A DNA stretch of 13,797 nucleotides from assembly GCA_018063485.1 (NCBI GenBank), contig JAGPBG010000018.1, positions 1 to 13,797 on the forward strand. Reading direction: 5' to 3'. The notes beneath the pieces are model-generated. The model saw only the letters and a program-made list of their open reading frames with translations. It was not told the DNA's origin and did not search any database. The first letter of the stretch is position 1. The number at the start of each line of letters is the position of its first letter. Position numbers and translations under genes: made by a program. The stretch is from Cypionkella sp. (GTDB taxonomy: Bacteria > Pseudomonadota > Alphaproteobacteria > Rhodobacterales > Rhodobacteraceae). Positions 7,943 through 13,797 of this stretch are shown here, in pieces.

Positions 7943-8989
7943 TCAAACGGCCTGCAACCGCTCCACGGCCCAGCGTGCTGCATCTGCAACGCTGGGGTCT
8001 GGATCATCAACCAGCATCCGGGCGGAAGGGATCAACTCTTTCCGTCCGGAATTCCCGATAGCATAGCAGACATTGCGAATAAAACGGTCGCGACCTATCC
8101 GCTTGACAGGGCTGCCCGCAAACCGGGTACGAAAGCCTGCGTCATCCAAGCTGGCAAGTTCAGCCAATTCCGGGGCTCCTACGCGAGGCTGATAGCCGAT
8201 TTCGGTCGCAGCCTGCGCGAATTTGTTCCAGGGGCAAATCGCCAGGCAATCGTCGCAGCCATAGATCCGATTGCCCAACAGCGCCCGCAATTCCAGATCA
8301 ACCGGGCCTTTGTGTTCGATGGTCAGATAAGAAATGCAGCGTCGAGCATCCAGTTGATACGGCGCCGGAAAAGCCTTGGTCGGGCAGATATCCAGACAAG
8401 CCGTGCACGAGCCGCAATGGCTGATTTCGGTCCGGTCCTTTGGCAAATCCAGCGTGGTGAAGATTGCCCCCAGAAAGAACCAACTGCCCAGATCGCGGCT
8501 AAGGATATTGGTGTGCTTGCCTTGCCACCCCAACCCGGCCGCTTGCGCCAATGGCTTTTCCATGACGGGTGCCGTATCAACGAATACCTTGATTTCACAG
8601 GCCAGCGACGCGCGGGTGGCCTCCTCCAACAACCAGCGCCCAAGCCGCTTCAGCCGTTTCTTGACCAGATCGTGATAATCCTTGCCCTGCGCATAAACCG
8701 AAATCGCAGCCCGGTCCCGTTGTTGCAAAACATCCATCGGGTTTGAATCGGGCGTGTAAACTTCGGCCAACATGATCACGGACCGAGCCTCCGGCCAAAG
8801 TGCGGCGGCATTGCCTCGCCAGTTTTCGCGCTCGGCCATCCAACTCATCTGGCCATGTCGCCCGTCAGCCAAATAGCTCCGTAGTCTGCCGGCAGTATCG
8901 AGTGTGGCATCTGGCGCACAGATTCCAAGGCCAGAAAACCCCTCTTCACGCGCCCGCAGCTCAAGTTTTTCGCGCAACTGCTGATTCAT
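7943..8989 (-). CDS. queG: Epoxyqueuosine reductase QueG
   Basis: QueG reduces epoxyqueuosine to queuosine in the wobble base of tRNAs for Tyr, His, Asn and Asp, using cobalamin and two [4Fe-4S] clusters in the cytoplasm. The 348-residue protein shows VDTAPVMEK with the catalytic Asp138, the cobalamin-side stretch [11 protein letters not shown], the first ferredoxin-like set [14 protein letters not shown] (Cys192, 195, 198, 202), Cys218, and the second set [10 protein letters not shown] (Cys245, 248, 252). A HEAT-like C-terminus has [14 protein letters not shown]. The start is set at ATG 8989 because the frame upstream would need a TTG at 9022 inside a perfect hairpin. AGGA sits 13 bases before this ATG, which is a weak site. 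It lies downstream of a GST gene on the same strand and ends directly against the fusion gene. Confidence 0.95.
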   Translation of the reverse strand: MNQQLREKLELRAREEGFSGLGICAPDATLDTAGRLRSYLADGRHGQMSWMAERENWRGNAAALWPEARSVIMLAEVYTPDSNPMDVLQQRDRAAISVYAQGKDYHDLVKKRLKRLGRWLLEEATRASLACEIKVFVDTAPVMEKPLAQAAGLGWQGKHTNILSRDLGSWFFLGAIFTTLDLPKDRTEISHCGSCTACLDICPTKAFPAPYQLDARRCISYLTIEHKGPVDLELRALLGNRIYGCDDCLAICPWNKFAQAATEIGYQPRVGAPELAELASLDDAGFRTRFAGSPVKRIGRDRFIRNVCYAIGNSGRKELIPSARMLVDDPDPSVADAARWAVERLQAV

Positions 8990-9012
8990 CTGTCTGAAAA
9001 TATCCTGGGGGT

Positions 9013-9031
9013 CCGGGGGCAAAGCCCCCGG
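9013..9031 (-). terminator. GC-rich hairpin between the GST gene and queG
   Basis: CCGGGGGC (9013-9020), AAA and GCCCCCGG (9024-9031) form a perfect 8-bp stem with a 3-base loop, nine bases after the GST stop. On the minus strand it is followed by ACCCCCAGGATATTTTC rather than a clean U-run. From memory, similar GC hairpins followed by ACCCCC and a short T-rich stretch are common after genes in Rhodobacteraceae, so it is probably a terminator or an mRNA-end stabiliser. It lies only 23 bases upstream of the queG start, so it may also limit read-through into queG. Confidence 0.6.
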
Positions 9032-9040
9032 CTTATGGCT

Positions 9041-9706
9041 TTAGAAATCCAGGTCGGCATAATGTGCAGGCTGCGGGAAGCCCGGTACCTGATCGGCCAA
9101 CAAGGTGCGGAACGCCGGGCGCGATTTGATTTTCGCATACCAGTCCTTGACCGTAGCCGAACGGTTCCAGTCCACATCCGAAATATAATCAAGACAGCTC
9201 AGATGCGCCGCAGCGGTCAGATCGGCCAAAGTCATCACATCCCCCGCCAGCCAGCGACGTTGATCCAACAACCACCCCATATAATCAATGTGATACTTGA
9301 TGCGACCGGCCCCGAATTTCACATTCTTGCTGTCGGGATAGCCCTGCCCCATGACCTTCTTGTTCAGCCTTTCATACAGCAGCTTCGAGGTCACTTCACT
9401 GTGAAATTTGTCGTCAAACCACGCGCAAATGCGCCGCACTTCATAGCGCGCCTCGGGATCGCGCGGCATCAGGGCCGGGCTGTGATTGGTCTCGTCGATA
9501 TATTCGCAAATCGCCTGGCTTTCACTCATAACCTTGGAATCAATGCGCAGTACGGGCACTTTGCCAGCCGGATTTCGCCGCAAGAAATCTGGGGACGGTT
9601 CCCAATAGCGCTCTTCGATCAGTTCGACTTCCAGCTTCTTTTCCGCGAGCGTCAGGCGAACCTTGCGACAAAACGGCGACAATGGAAAATGATAGAGGCG
9701 GATCAT
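9041..9706 (-). CDS. Glutathione S-transferase family protein
   Basis: This 221-residue protein has an N-terminal thioredoxin-like domain (residues 1-78): MIRLYHFPLSPFCRKVRL with Cys13 in the active-site loop, the cis-proline region GKVPVLRID (Pro51) and the glutathione-binding Glu62-Ser63 in SESQAICEYID. An all-helical C-terminal domain (about 85-205) has WLAGDVMTLADLTAAAHLSC, the usual N-capping and hydrophobic-staple region of GSTs. The cytoplasmic enzyme would conjugate or reduce substrates with glutathione; the substrate cannot be told from sequence. No strong ribosome site is visible before the ATG. A short frame overlaps the start by ATGA. It precedes queG on the same strand, with no obvious functional link. 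Confidence 0.9.
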   Translation of the reverse strand: MIRLYHFPLSPFCRKVRLTLAEKKLEVELIEERYWEPSPDFLRRNPAGKVPVLRIDSKVMSESQAICEYIDETNHSPALMPRDPEARYEVRRICAWFDDKFHSEVTSKLLYERLNKKVMGQGYPDSKNVKFGAGRIKYHIDYMGWLLDQRRWLAGDVMTLADLTAAAHLSCLDYISDVDWNRSATVKDWYAKIKSRPAFRTLLADQVPGFPQPAHYADLDF

Positions 9707-9842
9707 GGCAACGCTCGGTCAGGTCGGGTTGCCCCGTGATAGACCTGTGACGGTTGGGTATCAATGGCTGGCAGGCCGAAGCGGCGGTGAATGGCGGGGC
9801 CCGGCGAGATCAATCCGCGCAACTGGGCATTATCGCACCAGG

Positions 9843-10607
9843 CTATTTCCTTTGCCGGACAATTGCCAGCAATCCTGCAAGAAGCACCGTTCCCAGAATG
9901 ATCACGAAAGCCGCTGCTGCAACGGCCGGGCTGACATTTTCACGGATACTTGAGAACATCTGCCGCGCCAAGGTGCGTTGGTTTGGTCCTGCGACAAACA
10001 AGGTGAGCACAACCTCATCCAGTGACGTCGCAAAGGAAAATACCGCCCCAGTCAAAATGCCCGGCGCCGCAAGAGGCATGGTGACCCGACGAAACACGGT
10101 GAACGGATCGGCCCCAAGGCTTTCCGCCGCCTTTTCGACATTGCGGTCGATTCCGGCAAGCGCGGTTGACACGCTGACCACCACAAAGGGAACGCAAAGC
10201 ACCGAATGCGAAAAGATCACGCCGAGATAGGAATTCGACAGGCCCAATGGGTTTAGCAATATTTGCAGCCCAACCCCCAGCACAACCGCCGGAATCACCA
10301 TCGGCAACAGAAAAGCCGTGCGAAGGATGCCGCCAAAGGGCAGCACATTGCGCCGCAATCCCAGCGCCGCCATTGTGCCCAGGGTCACCGACAGCGCCGT
10401 CACCGAGCTGCCGATGATCAGGGAATTCACAATCGAGCGCTGCCAGATGGCATTCGATCCCAGTTCTTGAAACCAGCGCAATGACGGCGTGCCAATCGGG
10501 TAGCTGAGCAACACCCCCGAAGTGAAGGCCAGCGGCAAGATGGCAAACAGCGGCAACAGCAGGAAAAGTGCGGCAGCAAGGGCAAATGCGATTTTTACGC
10601 GCTGCAT
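9843..10607 (-). CDS. ABC transporter permease, PotC-like
   Basis: This 254-residue inner-membrane permease of the binding-protein-dependent type has six hydrophobic segments, beginning with IAFALAAALFLLLPLFAILP at the N-terminus. The ATPase-contacting EAA loop is KAAESLGADPFTVFRRVTMP (about residues 159-178), followed by LAAPGI. Length matches PotC/YdcV-type subunits, which pair with a PotB-like partner. The true start is the ATG at 10607, just 5 bp after the stop of the upstream permease gene; a longer frame beginning at 10880 would lie inside that gene. It is the last gene of the transporter operon. 136 bp without a clear terminator separate it from the GST gene. Confidence 0.92.
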   Translation of the reverse strand: MQRVKIAFALAAALFLLLPLFAILPLAFTSGVLLSYPIGTPSLRWFQELGSNAIWQRSIVNSLIIGSSVTALSVTLGTMAALGLRRNVLPFGGILRTAFLLPMVIPAVVLGVGLQILLNPLGLSNSYLGVIFSHSVLCVPFVVVSVSTALAGIDRNVEKAAESLGADPFTVFRRVTMPLAAPGILTGAVFSFATSLDEVVLTLFVAGPNQRTLARQMFSSIRENVSPAVAAAAFVIILGTVLLAGLLAIVRQRK

Positions 10608-10612
10608 CGCTG

Positions 10613-11794
10613 TCAAACCCCCATTGTTGCTGTGGTTCGGGTCAATCTTCCGTACAGCGTATAAAGAATGACGGTAATCAGCAGCAAGATCAGGCCCAGC
10701 GCCCCGGCCATTCCCCAGTTTGCCGTCTCCAAGGCATAGAATGCGATTGTCGCCGAGATCATCTGATCGTTCGGCCCACCGACAAGAGCGGGCGTTATAT
10801 AGTATCCGATCGCAACCATGAAGACGAGCAGAACGCCCGAAAGAATACCGGGCAGCGTCAACGGCAGCAAAACATGCCAAAACGCCCGCAGCGGATTTGC
10901 CCCCAAAGACGCCGCCGCCGGAAGCAGGTTCTTGGGGATCGTGGAGACGACGCTGAAAATCGGCAACACCATGAAGGGTAACAACACATGGGTCATTGCG
11001 ATCACCACACCCAGCCGGTTGAAAATCAGCGGTAAAGGCTCATTGATCAGGCCAAGGTAAGTCAGAAACCCGTTGATCACCCCATTGTCTTGCAAAAGGA
11101 TATACCAGGCCGCGGTGCGCACCAGCAACGAGGTCCATAGTGGAAGCAAAACCGCCATCAGCATGGCGTTACGCTTCCAGCCACCAAAGGACGCTGCAAT
11201 CATCGCGTAGGGCAGGCCAATTGCCAAACAACTGAGCGTGATGATGGCGCTCAGAAAGAAGGTTCGTGTCAGGATCGTCCGGTTGGCCGAACGCCCTGAC
11301 GGTATGGTGCCGATGGTTCCATCATCACTGCGTTGAAGATCAATTGCGGCAAGCAGGTTTCGGTCAGTATAAAGGCGGGAGCCACTTTGGATCGCCCGCC
11401 AGAATCGCAGATCCGCCCAGCGTTCGTCGATTTTGATCAGGTCAGCCACTGTGCCGGGGGCAATGTCGTTCGCGGCGCTGGCTGTGGCAGAAATCAACGA
11501 CCGAAATCCCGGAACCGCACTGTTCAATCGACCCACGGCAGAGCCAAGGGTCTGACGGTCAATCCCCCGCAAATCGTCGATCATTGCGGTTTGCACTGTG
11601 GAATCAGGAAGGGATGTGCCATCCCAACCGGCAATAGCCTGGCCCGTTTTCGGCAAAGCGGCGATGATGCCCTCGTTGCGCACCGAAGCTGTCAGCACTG
11701 AGACCAGCGGCCAGGCAAAGAACACCGCCAGAAAGATGATCAACGGCGCCACCAGAAGCACCGCGCGCAAGCGTGCTCGGCCCAACACCGTCAT
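10613..11794 (-). CDS. ABC transporter permease, PotB-like, with long periplasmic loop
   Basis: This 393-residue inner-membrane permease is longer than the usual 280-310 residues of PotB/YdcU. The extra length sits between the first membrane helix (about residues 9-38) and the second (about 174-200). It is a polar region of some 135 residues with Asp/Thr/Ser-rich stretches, predicted on the periplasmic side. The rest is standard: several more helices and an EAA loop PAAASLGANPLRAFWHVLLP (about residues 292-311) with LTLPGI after it, which contacts the ATPase. Its ATG overlaps the ATPase stop in an ATGA, and the second permease starts 5 bp after its own stop, so the operon is tightly coupled. 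The substrate cannot be set from this protein. Confidence 0.92.
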   Translation of the reverse strand: MTVLGRARLRAVLLVAPLIIFLAVFFAWPLVSVLTASVRNEGIIAALPKTGQAIAGWDGTSLPDSTVQTAMIDDLRGIDRQTLGSAVGRLNSAVPGFRSLISATASAANDIAPGTVADLIKIDERWADLRFWRAIQSGSRLYTDRNLLAAIDLQRSDDGTIGTIPSGRSANRTILTRTFFLSAIITLSCLAIGLPYAMIAASFGGWKRNAMLMAVLLPLWTSLLVRTAAWYILLQDNGVINGFLTYLGLINEPLPLIFNRLGVVIAMTHVLLPFMVLPIFSVVSTIPKNLLPAAASLGANPLRAFWHVLLPLTLPGILSGVLLVFMVAIGYYITPALVGGPNDQMISATIAFYALETANWGMAGALGLILLLITVILYTLYGRLTRTTATMGV

Positions 11795-12840
11795 TTCGCA
11801 AATACCCGGCAGTTTTCAACATCAATCCCGATGGAGGCACTTTGCCCTATGGCAACATTCTCTGTCCCCCGTGGGACACGAGCGATGATCTGAAAGCCCG
11901 CCATCTCAAGGCGCAGGCGGGTGTGATCGCCTTGATAGACCACATCCTTGACCAGCGCCGGCAGATGGATGTCATGCCCCCGATCCGCAATGTGAATCCG
12001 CTCGGGCCGGATCGACAGGGTGGTTTTGCCGATGGCACTGTCTTTCGGCGCGGGGATCGCAATCTCGGGTGTCAACCGCACCATCGTTGCGCGACCATCA
12101 ACCACGACCTCGCCATTCAGCAGGTTGGTTTCACCGACAAATCCGGCCACAAACAGATTGTCGGGCTTGTCATATATTTCCGAAGGTGTGCCAATCTGGG
12201 CGATGCGCCCCTTGTCAAATACCGCAATCCGGTCCGACATCGTCAACGCTTCGCCTTGATCATGGGTCACGAAAATGAAGGTCAGGCCAAGACGGCGGTG
12301 CAAATCGCGCAATTCCAACTGCATCTCTTCGCGCAAATTCTTGTCCAACGCGCCCAAGGGTTCATCCAGCAGAATTACCCTTGGTTCAAACACCAAGGCT
12401 CGGGCCAAGGCCACCCGCTGTTGCTGCCCGCCCGAAAGCTGCGAGGGCCGCCGCGCTCCAAGATGCCCCAGCCGGACCCGCTCCAGTGCCTCGGCCACAC
12501 GTTTTTGCGTTTCGGCTCGGGGAACTTTGCGCATTTGCAACGGGAAAGCGATATTCTCGGCAATCGTCATATGTGGAAACAGCGCGTAGTTTTGAAACAC
12601 CACGCCCATCCCACGGTTATGCGCCGACAATTCGTCGATCCGCTTGCCATCCATGGTGATCTTGCCGCTGCTGACCTGCTCAAAACCCGCAAGCATCATC
12701 AGGGTCGTTGTCTTGCCCGAACCAGAAGGCCCCAGAAGGCTTAGAAACTCGCCCTCGGCCACGTCAAGGTTGAGGTTTTCGATTACTTTGGTCTGTCCAT
12801 ACGCCTTGACGACATTCTCGAAGCGGATCAGTGCAGCCAT
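11791..12840 (-). CDS. ABC transporter ATPase, PotA-like
   Basis: This 349-residue cytoplasmic ATPase powers the importer. Visible motifs are Walker A GPSGSGKT (residues 37-44), Q-loop Gln83 in VVFQNYALFPH, the signature LSGGQQQR (135-142), Walker B VILLDEP (155-161) and the switch His193 in FVTHDQ. After about residue 235 comes a TOBE domain with NLLNGEV and LSIRPERIHI, typical of the polyamine/maltose-type subfamily. Length and domain order fit PotA. Its stop overlaps the start of the first permease. A gap of 85 bp with hairpins separates it from the binding-protein gene. The SD before ATG 12840 is weak (GCGAG). Confidence 0.95.
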   Translation of the reverse strand: MAALIRFENVVKAYGQTKVIENLNLDVAEGEFLSLLGPSGSGKTTTLMMLAGFEQVSSGKITMDGKRIDELSAHNRGMGVVFQNYALFPHMTIAENIAFPLQMRKVPRAETQKRVAEALERVRLGHLGARRPSQLSGGQQQRVALARALVFEPRVILLDEPLGALDKNLREEMQLELRDLHRRLGLTFIFVTHDQGEALTMSDRIAVFDKGRIAQIGTPSEIYDKPDNLFVAGFVGETNLLNGEVVVDGRATMVRLTPEIAIPAPKDSAIGKTTLSIRPERIHIADRGHDIHLPALVKDVVYQGDHTRLRLEMAGFQIIARVPRGTENVAIGQSASIGIDVENCRVFAK

Positions 12841-12879
12841 ATTTTCTCGCCAATGTCAGAGGGCAGTTAACGCAAAGCC

Positions 12880-12906
12880 TCGGGTCCGACTTTGCGCCGG
12901 ACCCGA
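12880..12906 (-). terminator. Intercistronic hairpin between binding-protein and ATPase genes
   Basis: A perfect 9-bp stem (12880-12888 with 12898-12906, core CGGGTCCG/CGGACCCG) encloses a 9-base loop. No U-run follows, so it is more likely to protect the binding-protein mRNA end or attenuate the downstream genes than to stop all transcription. A weaker GCGCAA/TTGCGC stem followed by TTTT overlaps the stop codon just upstream (12912-12934). Such structures are common between binding-protein and ATPase genes, where the binding protein is needed in excess. Confidence 0.6.
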
Positions 12907-12925
12907 TAAAAGCGCAAGCTATTGC

Positions 12926-13797
12926 CTATTGCGCCAGCCACGCATCAAAACGCGCGCTCAATGCCTCGATATTATCAACCCAGAAGTTGCCATTGATCGC
13001 AATTGCGCCTTCCAGGTTCTGCGGAGCGGTCGGCAATTCGGCACGATCAGCATCGGTCAGAAGATCGTTGGCGGCAATCACCGGCAGACCATAGGCGATG
13101 TATTTCGGCAAGAGGGCCTGACGTGCGGGCTCATTGACAAAGCTCAGAAACTTGAAAGCCGCGTCCTTGTTCGGGCTTCCAGCCAGAACGACCCAGCTGT
13201 CAATCGCATAGATGCTTCCCGGCCAGACCACTTTCAGATCGGTGCCCTCGGTCCGGTTCAGCGCAGTCAGACGGCCATTATACGCAGTGGTCATCACCAC
13301 CTGGCCCGAAGCCAGAAGCTGAATCGCCTGCGCCCCGGCATCCCACCAGATGATATCGGCTTTCAGTTGATCAAGTTTGGCAAATGCGCGATCAACACCT
13401 TCTGGTGTGGCCAGAACGGTATATACATCGGCAGCAGCAACGCCATCCGCCATCAGCGCGAATTCAAGCGAATATTTCGGCCCACGACGGAAACCGCGTT
13501 TGCCGGGGAATTTGGTGGTATCCCAGAAATCAGCCCAGCTTGTCGGCGCTTCCTTGAGCACCTTGGCATCGTAGCTGAGGCCGGTGGTCCAGACAATCGC
13601 GCCAACGCCGCATTCGTTTACGGCCGAAGGGTTGAACTTGTCCTTGCCACCCAACGCGTCCCAATCAATCTTCTCATAAAGGCCATCGGCACAACCAAGT
13701 TGCAACTCTTCGGTTTCCACTTGCACGACGTCCCAGTTGGGTGCGCCCGACTGCATCTGAGCCGAGATCACGCCATAGCCACCGTCCCAGGATTCCT
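12926..13797 (-). CDS. ABC transporter periplasmic substrate-binding protein, PotD-like, N-terminus missing
   Basis: The reading frame is open from the window edge to the TAG at 12926. About 290 residues are visible, beginning with ESWDGGYGVISAQ; the signal peptide and the first part of lobe 1 lie outside. Family features include TTGLSYDAKVLKEAPTSWAD (hinge and lobe 2 entry), IIWWDAGAQAIQLLASGQV, the ligand-side stretch MTTAYNGRL and KVVWPGSIYAIDSW, which line up with the AWNG and WMDSL regions of PotD. The protein would capture the substrate in the periplasm and deliver it to the two permeases encoded next to it. Some PotD amine-binding positions look changed, so polyamine specificity is not assured. 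GTG at 13771 is internal and not the true start. Confidence 0.9.
   Translation of the reverse strand, partial: ESWDGGYGVISAQMQSGAPNWDVVQVETEELQLGCADGLYEKIDWDALGGKDKFNPSAVNECGVGAIVWTTGLSYDAKVLKEAPTSWADFWDTTKFPGKRGFRRGPKYSLEFALMADGVAAADVYTVLATPEGVDRAFAKLDQLKADIIWWDAGAQAIQLLASGQVVMTTAYNGRLTALNRTEGTDLKVVWPGSIYAIDSWVVLAGSPNKDAAFKFLSFVNEPARQALLPKYIAYGLPVIAANDLLTDADRAELPTAPQNLEGAIAINGNFWVDNIEALSARFDAWLAQ

Noticed and set aside
8990..9022. Longer QueG beginning with TTG at 9022
   Set aside because: The extra 11 codons read through the GC hairpin and start on a rare codon; ATG 8989 gives a normal QueG N-terminus.
10608..10880. Permease reading frame extended to 10880
   Set aside because: The extension lies inside the preceding permease gene in another frame and has no membrane-protein character; ATG 10607 opens with a normal first helix.
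12871..12906. H-type pseudoknot between the 9-bp stem and downstream CTTTGCG
   Set aside because: Only 2 bases would have to cross the shallow groove of a 9-bp stem, which is too short; competing hairpins are more likely.
1..13797. Defence island, prophage, insertion sequence, CRISPR array or RNA gene
   Set aside because: No repeat array, transposase, integrase, phage gene, tRNA cloverleaf or rRNA sequence was recognised; gene content is housekeeping, flagellar and transport.

Overview
The window looks like a chromosomal segment of an alphaproteobacterium of the Rhodobacteraceae/Roseobacter group. This rests on the moderately high GC content, the flagellar gene order (fliL, an unnamed gene, motE and motA divergent from fliF, fliH, fliN and fliP), a CtrA-like box in the divergent promoter, and the style of the predicted proteins. 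These assignments come from reading the sequence and from family knowledge; no database search was run.

Region 1 (1-4830) is part of a flagellar cluster with two divergent operons. On the minus strand, fliL, a small membrane-anchored coiled-coil protein, motE and the first 16 codons of motA encode stator and basal-body-associated functions. On the plus strand, fliF (MS ring), a fliH-like gene (export ATPase regulator), fliN (C-ring/export) and fliP (export gate) are tightly coupled by overlapping stops and starts. The 112-bp gap between fliL and fliF holds a near-consensus CtrA box (CTAA-N7-TTAA), which could control both operons.

Region 2 (4907-7942) is one large gene of about 1011 codons. 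It fuses an APH-type small-molecule kinase (hydroxylysine kinase-like), an M23/LytM zinc metallopeptidase domain with all expected ligands, and a class III PLP enzyme closely resembling the ethanolamine-phosphate/5-phosphohydroxylysine phospho-lyases (AGXT2L family). Kinase plus phospho-lyase is a logical two-step route for removing a hydroxyl group through a phosphate ester. The embedded peptidase is unexplained and is the most interesting point in the window.

Region 3 (7943-9706, minus strand) holds queG (epoxyqueuosine reductase, the last step of the tRNA modification queuosine) and, upstream of it, a glutathione S-transferase family gene. A GC-rich hairpin separates them. queG converges on the fusion gene with no spacer.

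Region 4 (9843-13797, minus strand) is an ABC importer of the PotABCD type (spermidine/putrescine-like family): a truncated substrate-binding protein at the window edge, then the ATPase, a permease with an unusually long first periplasmic loop, and a second permease. An 85-bp gap with two hairpins separates the binding protein from the ATPase gene. Residues that hold the polyamine amines in PotD appear changed, so the substrate is uncertain.

No tRNA or rRNA gene, insertion sequence, CRISPR array or phage gene was seen.
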